Source: Paenibacillus sp. FSL R5-0345 (lineage in GTDB: Bacteria; Bacillota; Bacilli; Paenibacillales; Paenibacillaceae). Taken from it: DNA of 64,000 nucleotides. The translations under genes were made by a program, and so were the position numbers. The notes beneath the pieces were generated by a model that worked only from the letters and a program-made list of their open reading frames with translations, did not search any database and was not told the DNA's origin. Positions 1 through 7,920 of this stretch are shown piece by piece. Location: assembly GCF_000758585.1 (NCBI RefSeq), contig NZ_CP009281.1, positions 4,464,001 through 4,528,000 on the forward strand, in the 5' to 3' direction. Each line of letters opens with the position of its first letter. Within the stretch, counting starts at the first letter, position 1.

Positions 1-1346
1 TTTGCCATCATTTCGTCCAATTCTTTTTGGAGTGAAGTAATCTCCAGATTAGTCAGACGATACAATTGCAAGGTAAGAATGGAGTCCGCTTGACGTTCAC
101 TGAACCCGAACATCCACACGAGATTGTTCTGAGCATCCTGTCGGTTCTTCGATGCCTTGATGGCAGCGATAACCTCATCTAGAATATTCAGTGCTTTAAC
201 CAAGCCCTCTAAGACATGAGCACGGTCTTCTGCGCGTTCCAGATCAAACTGGGTGCGATGAGTCACAACTTCACGCTGATGAGCAATATAAGCCTCCAGG
301 ATGGCTTTAAGACCAAGCTGTTGCGGAGCTTTGTTAACAATAGCTACCATATTGAAGTTATAAGTGATTTGAAGATCGGTTTTTTTGAGCAGATACGCCA
401 AAACGCTTTGGGCATCAGCCTCTTTTTTGAGTTCAACTACAATCCGAAGACCTTCTCGTCCACTCTCATCACGAACCTCGGCAATGCCATCGATCTTCTT
501 CTCTAACCGAATGTTCTCCATGGAGGTAACTAGTCGTGATTTTACAATCTGGAAGGGAACTTCAGTAATCACGATTTGTTGCCTGCCGCCACGCATATTT
601 TCAATCTCAGTCTTGGAGCGCAAGTAAATACGACCTTTACCTGTGCGGTATGCATCCATGATGCCATCGCCACCCATGATAGTGCCGCCAGTAGGAAAAT
701 CCGGACCTTTCATGAAGGTCATGATATCTTCAAGTTCAATATCCGGCTTTTGCATAACTGCGATGCAAGCATCAATAACCTCACGCAGATTATGCGGCGG
801 AATTTCAGTGGCAAAACCTGCGGAAATCCCACTCGTACCATTCACGAGTAAGTTCGGATACCGAGAGGGAACAACAACAGGCTCTTTAGCTGTATTGTCA
901 AAGTTATCCTTAAACAATACTGTCCGCTTCTCGATATCACGCATCATCTCCATTGCAATCGGAGATAACCGTGCTTCCGTATAACGCATCGCTGCAGCTG
1001 GGTCATCATCCATCGAGCCCCAGTTGCCGTGACCGTCAACAAGTACATGCCCCATCTTCCATGGCTGTGCCATACGAACCATACCATCGTAAATCGAGGA
1101 GTCACCGTGTGGATGGTAATTACCCATTACATCCCCGACGGTTTTGGCGGACTTGCGATACGGCTTGTCAGGCGTATTGCCAGAATCGTACATCGCATAA
1201 AGAATCCGACGCTGTACAGGCTTAAGTCCATCGCGGACATCGGGAATCGCCCGGTCCTGAATAATGTATTTGGAATACCGACCAAAGCGGTCACCGACGA
1301 CCTCTTCCAGAAAAGCCGGCAAAAATTGTTCTGATAAACTACTCAC
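1..1346 (-). CDS. parC: DNA topoisomerase IV subunit A (partial, C-terminus outside window)
   Basis: This is the cleavage/religation subunit of the type IIA topoisomerase that decatenates daughter chromosomes together with ParE. The visible part (about 448 residues) covers the winged-helix, tower and part of the coiled-coil regions. The quinolone-determining motif HPHGDSSIYD is present with Ser83 and Asp87 (wild-type-like), and the catalytic tyrosine lies in AAAMRYTEARLSP near residue 120. I place the start at a GTG at 1346 because AGAAGG lies 8 bases upstream; an in-frame GTG at 1355 overlaps that site and is unlikely. parE lies upstream on the same strand, which together with the SLSEQFLPAFLEEV N-terminus favours ParC over GyrA. 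The gene runs off the window start. Confidence 0.95.
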   Translation of the reverse strand, partial: MSSLSEQFLPAFLEEVVGDRFGRYSKYIIQDRAIPDVRDGLKPVQRRILYAMYDSGNTPDKPYRKSAKTVGDVMGNYHPHGDSSIYDGMVRMAQPWKMGHVLVDGHGNWGSMDDDPAAAMRYTEARLSPIAMEMMRDIEKRTVLFKDNFDNTAKEPVVVPSRYPNLLVNGTSGISAGFATEIPPHNLREVIDACIAVMQKPDIELEDIMTFMKGPDFPTGGTIMGGDGIMDAYRTGKGRIYLRSKTEIENMRGGRQQIVITEVPFQIVKSRLVTSMENIRLEKKIDGIAEVRDESGREGLRIVVELKKEADAQSVLAYLLKKTDLQITYNFNMVAIVNKAPQQLGLKAILEAYIAHQREVVTHRTQFDLERAEDRAHVLEGLVKALNILDEVIAAIKASKNRQDAQNNLVWMFGFSERQADSILTLQLYRLTNLEITSLQKELDEMMA

Positions 1347-1440
1347 TTTGCTCACCTTCTGTTCCTCAATCTGTCCACTTTCTTAAAGATTGGTGATATT
1401 CTTTCACTGCGCTTTGCGGATCATTCTTCCGGTCGCTGTT

Positions 1441-1490
1441 GTTTCCAGATTTTTTGATTATACCGCTGTTAGCGGATAAAATCCGGAAAC
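1441..1490. repeat. Nested inverted repeat in the parE-parC gap
   Basis: The 254-base gap between parE and parC is long for this normally tight pair. It holds an imperfect outer inverted repeat (GTTTCC at 1441 against GGAAAC at 1490) around a perfect inner hairpin CCGCT-GTT-AGCGG (1463-1475). There is no T-run after the hairpin on the parC-coding strand, so it is not a convincing terminator. It resembles a short intergenic palindrome or mRNA-processing site; function unknown. Confidence 0.4.
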
Positions 1491-1600
1491 AAAGGCGAAC
1501 GCTAACGCTCCTCCAGAACGATTCCGCCACTCCGTTTGCCTATCACCAAAAAATTAAAAACAGTGGAAGTATTCGTCACTTGCAGCAATACTAGCTGCAA

Positions 1601-3583
1601 CTACTCTACAATTTCAGTGAAATCGACATTTTCAACAATCCAGCGTTTACGAGGATCGACTTTATCACCCATTAGTGTAGAAACGCGGCGCTCCGCTTTA
1701 GCAGCATCCTCAATCTGCACCTGAAGCAGTGTACGCGACTCTGGATTCATCGTCGTTTCCCACAACTGATCCGGGTTCATCTCACCCAATCCTTTATAAC
1801 GCTGAAGCTCGAAGTTTTTGCCGAATTCCTTTAAGTAATTTTGCAGTTCTTCATCACTCCAAGCATATCTTACGGTCTCCAGCTTGCCCGTTTTACGGGT
1901 CAGCTTATATAGCGGAGGCTGAGCGATAAAGACCTTTCCAGCATCTAGTAACGGCTTCATATAACGATAGAAAAATGTCAGCAGCAGCACCTGAATATGC
2001 GCTCCATCTGTATCCGCATCGGTCATAATAATAATTTTGGAATAATTGCTGTCTTCGACGGTAAAGTCTGGACCAATTCCTGCACCAATCGTGGAAATGA
2101 TCGCTTTATATTCATCGTTCTTCAGGATATCCAACAGCTTGGCTTTTTCCGGATTCATCGGTTTTCCTTTTAGCGGCAGGATCGCCTGAATCTTAGAATC
2201 ACGCCCTTGCTTCGCCGAGCCTCCGGCCGAATCACCTTCTACGATGAACAGCTCGGTTCGTGTAACGTCCTTAGACTGCGCAGGTGATAATTTACCGCCA
2301 AGATTCGAGCTCTCGCTGCGTTTCTTACCTGTACGAATCTCATCACGGGCTTTGCGAGCCGCTTCCCGAGCCTTCGAAGCTTGAATCGACTTTTTCAGAA
2401 GACTTTGTGCAACCTGTGGGTTTTCTTCCAGGAAACGAGCCATATTCTCAGATACGATATAGTCTACTGCACTACGGGCAGAAGCACTACCGAGCTGATC
2501 CTTCGTCTGTCCAACAAATTCAACCTCGGACATTTTGACACTAATGACAGCCATCATACCTTCGCGCAAGTCATTTCCTTCTAAATTCTTATCCTTTTCC
2601 TTAAGCAACTGTGTACGCCGGGCATAGTCATTTAGCACACGAGTATACGCAGTCTTAAAGCCAGTCTCATGAGTACCCCCGCTACGAGTAGGAATGGAGT
2701 TAACGAAGGAAGCCAAGGTTTCTGTATAGCCTCCATTGTACTGAAGGGCTACTTCCACTTCGATATCATCTTTTTCTGCGCTGAAATGAATGACATCATG
2801 CAGAACATCCTTACCCTCGTTCAGGAATTGAACAAATTGGCTTGCTCCACCCTCGTAAAAGAATTCGTCCTGACGATTACTGCGCTCATCATGCAGCGTA
2901 ATACGCAGACCGGAATTCAGAAAGGCAATCTCCTGTACCCGCTCTGCCAGTGTGTCATAATTCAGGGCTATTCCATTTGGAAAGACGCGAATGTCCGGTT
3001 TAAAAGTGATTTTCGAACCGGTTTTGTTGGTGTTGCCCAGAATTTCAAGGCCTGTTACAGGTTCGCCAACATGCTCTTTCCCCTTCTTGTCCACCCAATA
3101 TTCAAAACGTTGACGATGGATTTTGCCTTCACGATAGATCTCTACTTCAAGCCATTCAGACAAAGCATTCGTCACTGAGGCTCCGACGCCATGCAAACCG
3201 CCTGATTTCTTGTAACCAGATCCACCGAATTTACCGCCTGCATGCAAAATTGTAAATACAACCTGCGGCGTTGGCACTCCTGTCTTATGCATTCCAGTAG
3301 GAATTCCACGACCGTTGTCAGTCACTGTTACTGAGCCATCTTTGCGAAGTAGTAAATCAATCTTCGTACAATACTTGGCTAAATGCTCATCCACAGCGTT
3401 ATCTACAATTTCCCATACTAGATGATGTAGTCCCGAAGAACTTGTACTGCCGATATACATGCCAGGTCGTTTGCGAACTGCAACTAGACCTTCGAGCACT
3501 TGAATGTCGTCAGCATCGTATCCAGTACGGCCATTCTCGCCGTTATTAGAAACTTCAGCAAACATATCGATCTGTTCGAGCAT
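1601..3583 (-). CDS. parE: DNA topoisomerase IV subunit B
   Basis: ATPase subunit of topoisomerase IV, 660 residues, usual length for Firmicute ParE. In order: GHKL ATPase domain with the catalytic EIVDNAVDEH helix, the TDNGRGIPTG loop and GLHGVGASVTNALS; transducer domain; TOPRIM domain with EGDSAGGSAKQGRD and the metal-binding DADTDGAHI; C-terminus ending in the conserved MGDKVDPRKRWI region. The ATG at 3583 is preceded by AAGGAGGAGC. Transcription continues toward parC. The 5' flank carries a copy of a dispersed palindromic repeat. Confidence 0.97.
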   Translation of the reverse strand: MLEQIDMFAEVSNNGENGRTGYDADDIQVLEGLVAVRKRPGMYIGSTSSSGLHHLVWEIVDNAVDEHLAKYCTKIDLLLRKDGSVTVTDNGRGIPTGMHKTGVPTPQVVFTILHAGGKFGGSGYKKSGGLHGVGASVTNALSEWLEVEIYREGKIHRQRFEYWVDKKGKEHVGEPVTGLEILGNTNKTGSKITFKPDIRVFPNGIALNYDTLAERVQEIAFLNSGLRITLHDERSNRQDEFFYEGGASQFVQFLNEGKDVLHDVIHFSAEKDDIEVEVALQYNGGYTETLASFVNSIPTRSGGTHETGFKTAYTRVLNDYARRTQLLKEKDKNLEGNDLREGMMAVISVKMSEVEFVGQTKDQLGSASARSAVDYIVSENMARFLEENPQVAQSLLKKSIQASKAREAARKARDEIRTGKKRSESSNLGGKLSPAQSKDVTRTELFIVEGDSAGGSAKQGRDSKIQAILPLKGKPMNPEKAKLLDILKNDEYKAIISTIGAGIGPDFTVEDSNYSKIIIMTDADTDGAHIQVLLLTFFYRYMKPLLDAGKVFIAQPPLYKLTRKTGKLETVRYAWSDEELQNYLKEFGKNFELQRYKGLGEMNPDQLWETTMNPESRTLLQVQIEDAAKAERRVSTLMGDKVDPRKRWIVENVDFTEIVE

Positions 3584-3618
3584 TCATGCTCCTCCTTCTT
3601 TTCTCTATACTCAAGCAT

Positions 3619-3714
3619 TAGCGCCTTCGGCGTCCTTTTAAAGACGGTAAGCCTTTAAGCGAGAAATATAAGATATTAAGTATAGATGCAAATCTTATAC
3701 TTCTTATATTTCAA
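3619..3714. repeat. Dispersed palindromic repeat, copy A
   Basis: Contains AGAAATATAAG and CTTCTTATATTTC arms facing each other, flanked by a CGTCCTTTTAAAGACG hairpin and a GCCTTTAAGCGAGAAATATA block. Read on the minus strand it aligns almost base for base with the copy at 24,818-24,910, including TTATATTTCTCGCTTAAA and GAAGGC. Two shorter relatives are at 14,234-14,282 and 26,183-26,267. No ORF is present. Confidence 0.7.
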
Positions 3715-3750
3715 GAAATGCAAACAAACGTTTTGGTCACTTTGTACATT

Positions 3751-4740
3751 CTAATTCAAAATATCCCTTTTCGTAAAGACGGCGAATGAAATGATCACCG
3801 AAGCGGCCCCCCATACAGCCAGCACAGCCATGGAAAATGACAAGGACATCCCCTCTATGGGTGCAGGCGTTCCTGACAAATAACCGGTCAGTCCAAGATT
3901 TACCATAAATAAATATTTCGCTGTTGTCCACGCTGAAGCCATATTGGTCAAAATATTCCCGGCGATCAGCGCTGCCATCATGACCACTATACTAGCAGCA
4001 GTGCTCCTTACAAGTACAGAGATCATAAAAGCAAGCAAGGCAACTACGACGCTAACGAACCAGACCAATCCACCTTGCATAAGCATATACTTCCACTGTG
4101 GCACTGCATGTACGGTAGACATATCCACCGAGTCCCCACTGATCTTAAAGCCTGTAAATACAGGGATATTAAAACCCTTGTATCCAAAAGCCAGACCGGA
4201 GATTAGGTAGCTGATCACAAATGTGGAGAGTACGATAAGCGAGACAAACATAAGCAGCGCCGCCATTTTACTAAATAAGACTTTCCAGCGCTTAACTGGC
4301 CTTGTCAGCAGCATTTTGATCGTTCCTGTGGTTCGCTCCGCAGAGACTAAATCCGATGCTACCGCCATTATGAGCAGTGGAATAAATAAAGTAACCGAAT
4401 TATCCAAAAACTCTCGGGTAAACGTAACGCCACTTGGCTCGTTCGGATTCACATCATGATGTAGGTAATATTGAAGCTGCTGTACAAATATTCGCCGATA
4501 AGTCTTCCATTCCTCTGGAATTCGATCACTGCCCAAAGAATTTTGATTATCAATGATCTGCTGCTGGATCTCCAGACGCCAATCGGAATTGAATTTATCT
4601 CGGCTACGCTCCGCTGATCGCATCTGAGCGTAGGTAAACATAGGCACCAATACAATCAGAATCAGCAGTATAACATAAAACCGTTTCTTTTTAATGATTT
4701 TTAAACACTCATTACGGATTAACGGAAGCATATTATTCAA
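3751..4740 (-). CDS. ABC-2 type transporter permease
   Basis: Membrane subunit of a two-gene ABC exporter. The first transmembrane segment is near residues 20-40 (RFYVILLILIVLVP), followed by an extracellular loop of about 90 residues, then five further hydrophobic segments including an FIPLLIMAVASDLVSAERTT stretch typical of ABC-2 permeases of the NatB/BcrB kind. The start is taken as the TTG at 4740, 8 bases after GGAGGG; this overlaps the ATPase stop by 8 bases, so the two are translationally coupled. Substrate cannot be told from sequence; related pairs export sodium, antimicrobial peptides or lipids. Confidence 0.85.
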   Translation of the reverse strand: MNNMLPLIRNECLKIIKKKRFYVILLILIVLVPMFTYAQMRSAERSRDKFNSDWRLEIQQQIIDNQNSLGSDRIPEEWKTYRRIFVQQLQYYLHHDVNPNEPSGVTFTREFLDNSVTLFIPLLIMAVASDLVSAERTTGTIKMLLTRPVKRWKVLFSKMAALLMFVSLIVLSTFVISYLISGLAFGYKGFNIPVFTGFKISGDSVDMSTVHAVPQWKYMLMQGGLVWFVSVVVALLAFMISVLVRSTAASIVVMMAALIAGNILTNMASAWTTAKYLFMVNLGLTGYLSGTPAPIEGMSLSFSMAVLAVWGAASVIISFAVFTKRDILN

Positions 4741-5713
4741 CGTTCTCACCCTCCGTTAGTTTCAAGAATAGCTGTTCCAGTGTCGGATTGATTTTATGCA
4801 CAGCCCTAACTTCGATTTCAGAAGTCACCATTACGGCCACAATCTCGGGGATTAAATCCTGCTCCATAATAGTGATTAAAGAATTCGGACCCATCCCTGC
4901 AATAATAGAATCATCCAAGGTGACTTCTTCCAGCTTCTGAATCTGAATGTCCGGGCGATCAGCCAGCAGTGCCCGAGCTTCAGCAAAAGGCTCCAGCTCC
5001 CAAAGAACGTAAGGCGAATTTCGAGCGATCAGCTCATCTACCGCACCTACCGCCAGCACACGTCCTTTGCTAATAATCGCAACACGGTCACAAAGAAGCT
5101 GAATTTCGCTGAGTAAATGACTCGATACAAATACCGCTAGGCCCTCATCAGCCAGCTTGCGTATAAATTCTCGTAACTCCTTAATTCCCTTTGGATCTAA
5201 GCCATTGGTAGGCTCGTCCAGAATAAGCAGACGCGGACGTCCCAGCAGCGCTTGCGCTATGCCTAAACGTTGTCTCATCCCAAGCGAATATGTACTTACC
5301 TTATCATGGATTCGTTGATCCAGCCGAACGATATCTACGACTTCGCTAATACGAGCATTATCAATACCAGGCTGCATGCGGGCAAAATGCTGTAAATTCT
5401 CCCATCCGGTCAAATAGGTATATACCTCAGGGTTCTCAACGATAGAGCCAACAAATTGCAACGCTTTTTCCGGATTTCGATTCACATTGTAACCACATAC
5501 CGTAATCTTGCCCTCGCTAGGACGAATCAAATCGACAAGCATTCGAATTGTAGTCGTCTTCCCAGCACCATTGGGTCCTAGGAAGCCAAATATTTCTCCT
5601 TCTCTCACATCAAACGTGACATCATCAATAATCCACTTTCGTCCTATTTTTTTCCGCACCCCGTCCACAGACAAGACGACCGGGCTGGATTCTCCACTGT
5701 TCGCTTTTGTCAT
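4733..5713 (-). CDS. ABC transporter ATP-binding protein (BcrA/NatA-like)
   Basis: Energises the neighbouring permease. Visible motifs: Walker A GPNGAGKTT (about residue 49), signature LGMRQRLGIAQALLG, Walker B LLILDEPTNGLDP, and the H-loop SSH. The C-terminal ~80 residues after the nucleotide-binding domain match the accessory domain of drug or bacitracin-resistance type ATPases. AAGGAG lies before the ATG at 5713. It is the first gene of the pair. No regulator or two-component system adjoins it, so a specific role in peptide resistance is not supported. Confidence 0.9.
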   Translation of the reverse strand: MTKANSGESSPVVLSVDGVRKKIGRKWIIDDVTFDVREGEIFGFLGPNGAGKTTTIRMLVDLIRPSEGKITVCGYNVNRNPEKALQFVGSIVENPEVYTYLTGWENLQHFARMQPGIDNARISEVVDIVRLDQRIHDKVSTYSLGMRQRLGIAQALLGRPRLLILDEPTNGLDPKGIKELREFIRKLADEGLAVFVSSHLLSEIQLLCDRVAIISKGRVLAVGAVDELIARNSPYVLWELEPFAEARALLADRPDIQIQKLEEVTLDDSIIAGMGPNSLITIMEQDLIPEIVAVMVTSEIEVRAVHKINPTLEQLFLKLTEGENVE

Positions 5714-5783
5714 ATTCTGCTTATCTCCTTGTTACTGTCATTTCCTCGACTAGTACTTGCTCAAAGGATATGTTATCTAACAC

Positions 5784-5808
5784 AGCCATCTTTCTTAGAA
5801 AGCTGGCT
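5784..5808. terminator. Hairpin downstream of the SGNH hydrolase gene
   Basis: Imperfect 11-12 bp hairpin, AGCCATCTTTCT against AGAAAGCTGGCT with a very short loop, directly after the SGNH stop on the minus strand. No U-run follows, so it is at best a weak terminator or mRNA-stabilising structure. Confidence 0.35.
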
Positions 5809-5820
5809 CTCACTTATGAT

Positions 5821-6651
5821 CTAGTGTATAGCCTGAATGAATCGCTCTCCGATTCGCTGATATCCATCCCCATTCGGATGAAAATGATCCGTTGATAAAT
5901 ATTTGTCCAAGTGCTCCTTAAACAAATCAAAGGTAGGAACCAAGGTCATATTACTGTGCTTATTAATAATTTCCATAGCTGCATTATTCCACTTCGTAAC
6001 CGCCTGATTACCTGGTACAAGTAGATCTGGGATATCTCCAAAGGGGTTATATAACCCCATATAATAAATTTGAGCGTTCGGATTGATCTCCATGATCTTC
6101 TCAAGAACCTTACCCAATCTGGCTGCTGCTTCGGGAAGAGCTGCGAGCAATGACTCTGGCGTTAGCTCTTGATCCGTTGTGGATTCACTCTGAAGCGCGC
6201 CGCTATTCTGCAAAATGTTCGAGTCCTTGAATAAATCATTCCCTCCGATCGAGAGCAGAATGACATTTGCCATGTGCAGTGCGTAATCCACTCCATCTTC
6301 TTCCAGCTTGCTTTGCAGTCCTGCAGTAGTCAAACCATTGATCCCCATGTTCCCTAAAAAATCAACTTCGATACCTTTAGCGGATAAACCACTAACCGTG
6401 CGCTTAACAAATCCTTCTCCGGTGTTATCACCAGTTCCCTTGGCTAGCGAATCACCGAGAGCAACAACTTTTAGCTTCTTAGTCGTCTCCGTCACTGGAG
6501 CGGCTGTTTGCTGTGGCAAGTTTGTCTCTGACGCTTCTCCAACCGGATAAATGATGTCTTTGACCGCATAAACTAAACCTACAATTAGAATTATTGTTGT
6601 TATTATGGAAATCAGGCTGATTGTGCGCCATGTCCACTTTGAATCATTCAA
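5821..6651 (-). CDS. Membrane-anchored SGNH/GDSL-type hydrolase
   Basis: Predicted serine esterase or lipase on the outer face of the membrane. An N-terminal transmembrane segment (IISIITTIILIVGLVYAV region) is followed by a Thr/Pro-rich linker and an SGNH domain: block I VALGDSLAKGTG (nucleophilic Ser), the conserved Gly near FLGNMGINGLTT, block III SIGGNDLF (Asn) and block V DHFHPNGDGY (Asp and His), so the full catalytic set is present. A longer frame reaches 6819, but the TTG at 6651 is preceded by GGAGGG at 6-base spacing, whereas the ATG at 6657 abuts it. Natural substrate unknown (cell-wall acetyl groups or lipids are possible). Confidence 0.88.
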   Translation of the reverse strand: MNDSKWTWRTISLISIITTIILIVGLVYAVKDIIYPVGEASETNLPQQTAAPVTETTKKLKVVALGDSLAKGTGDNTGEGFVKRTVSGLSAKGIEVDFLGNMGINGLTTAGLQSKLEEDGVDYALHMANVILLSIGGNDLFKDSNILQNSGALQSESTTDQELTPESLLAALPEAAARLGKVLEKIMEINPNAQIYYMGLYNPFGDIPDLLVPGNQAVTKWNNAAMEIINKHSNMTLVPTFDLFKEHLDKYLSTDHFHPNGDGYQRIGERFIQAIH

Positions 6652-6848
6652 AGCCATCCCTCCGTGTGCCGTTCTATTATGTATTGTTCCACATTTTACA
6701 AAGATCTTAACTATGTACATAAACATAAATCTTCCATACCGGTTTTGCAAATGTCTAAAATAGAAATTAATCCTGCTGCTCTGCATTTTTAATCCAAATA
6801 AAGACATGAAAATCCTCAAAAAAAATTTGGTGATTAGAGCTCCGACAC

Positions 6849-6884
6849 AAAAAAACGTTCCCCGATTTTCTTCGGAGAACGTTT
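6849..6884 (-). terminator. Intrinsic terminator of the CAP-domain gene
   Basis: On the minus strand, AACGTTCTCCGA pairs with TCGGGGAACGTT around AGAAAA, followed by a run of T. It sits 24 bases after the CAP-domain stop. Confidence 0.85.
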
Positions 6885-6907
6885 GATTACAGTAATGGTT
6901 AATTTAC

Positions 6908-7663
6908 TTATTTACCGATAAATTCTTGAACCCAGTAGTTATTGTCATAACCTACACCGATATAATTGAAGTTAGCATTCAAAATATTAGCGCGGTGACC
7001 CGGACTATTCATCCATGCTTTCATTACTTCTTCTGGTGTTTTTTGACCCATAGCGATGTTCTCACCTGCAGCGTTATAAGTGATCCCAAAGGATTTCATC
7101 ATGTCAAAAGGTGAACCATACGTAGGCGAAGTGTGTGAAAAATAGTTGTTCGTGCGCATATCCGTAGCTTTTGTAGCAGCTACTTTATGAAGGCTGTCTA
7201 GTCCAGCAACGGGCTTCAGACCAGCTGCCGCACGTTCTTTATTTACCAACGTTACGATCTGCTGAACATAAGTTTCTTTATTGCTCACAGCGCCGGTACT
7301 TGGTGTAGTCTCTGTGGGTTTAGTCACAGGTTTAGTTACAGTAGTTGTATCCGAAGGCTTAGTTACAGGCTTAGTCACAGTAGTTGTATCCGAAGGCTTA
7401 GTAACCGGAGTTCCGGTAGATGTATCTTTATTTGGAACCGTTCCAGTTTGAGGCTTGGACACCACGATTGTGCTATTAAAAATAGGGAGTCCCTGCAAGT
7501 TAGCTTGTTTTAAATATTGTAAAACTTGCTCATAGCTAGTTCCTGATTTAACGACTGTTACTTCAGTTGAGGCTGCATTCGCTTCGAGTGGAAGAGAAAT
7601 ACTAAGTGCCATAACAGCTGCTACACTACCACCAATAATTGCTCTTAATCTCTTATTCTTCAT
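6908..7663 (-). CDS. Secreted CAP-domain (SCP/YkwD-like) protein
   Basis: 251 residues. Signal peptide at the N-terminus (hydrophobic core IIGGSVAAVMALSISLPL, AxA-type cleavage at ANA). A short conserved region with VTVVKSGTSYEQVLQYLKQA is followed by a Thr/Pro/Lys linker made of 13-residue repeats, then a CAP domain from about residue 130 to the end with GENIAMGQKTPEEVMKAWM, SPGHRANIL and a terminal YWVQEF. Bacterial YkwD-type proteins are secreted and often sporulation-associated; no enzymatic activity is firmly known. AGAGGAGA precedes the ATG. Monocistronic with its own terminator. Confidence 0.9.
   Translation of the reverse strand: MKNKRLRAIIGGSVAAVMALSISLPLEANAASTEVTVVKSGTSYEQVLQYLKQANLQGLPIFNSTIVVSKPQTGTVPNKDTSTGTPVTKPSDTTTVTKPVTKPSDTTTVTKPVTKPTETTPSTGAVSNKETYVQQIVTLVNKERAAAGLKPVAGLDSLHKVAATKATDMRTNNYFSHTSPTYGSPFDMMKSFGITYNAAGENIAMGQKTPEEVMKAWMNSPGHRANILNANFNYIGVGYDNNYWVQEFIGK
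7322..7399. repeat. Two 39-base tandem repeats in the CAP-protein linker
   Basis: Two near-identical in-frame 39-base units encode KPSDTTTVTKPVT twice, with a diverged third unit next to them. Length variation here would change only the linker between signal region and CAP domain. Confidence 0.85.
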
Positions 7664-7860
7664 TCTGCCATCTCCTCTTTCTTGTGTGTAATATATGTTC
7701 CTGCTTAGAGTGACCAGCTACAAATGTTACAAAGTTGTAATTTGTTCCTCAGTCATTGTAGCATAAATCTATCAGCTGTGCTCTTCTAATTTTTAACATT
7801 TAATAGTCTTGTCTGTAAGTTTTCCGAGCCTGAATTCATTCGATATTGGCGTTAAAAAGC

Positions 7861-7895
7861 AAAAAAAGTCGCCATTCTCGAGAGAATAGCGACTT
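7861..7895 (-). terminator. Intrinsic terminator of the WG-repeat gene
   Basis: On the minus strand AAGTCGCTATTCTC pairs with GAGAATGGCGACTT and is followed by seven T. Located 26 bases after the stop of the WG-repeat gene. Confidence 0.9.
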
Positions 7896-7920
7896 CTGTA
7901 TGCTTAAGTGTATCAGGTAT

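Noticed and set aside
3737..3931. 64-codon minus-strand frame at the end of the ABC permease
   Set aside because: Out-of-frame overlap with the permease and repeat A; no ribosome site or family.
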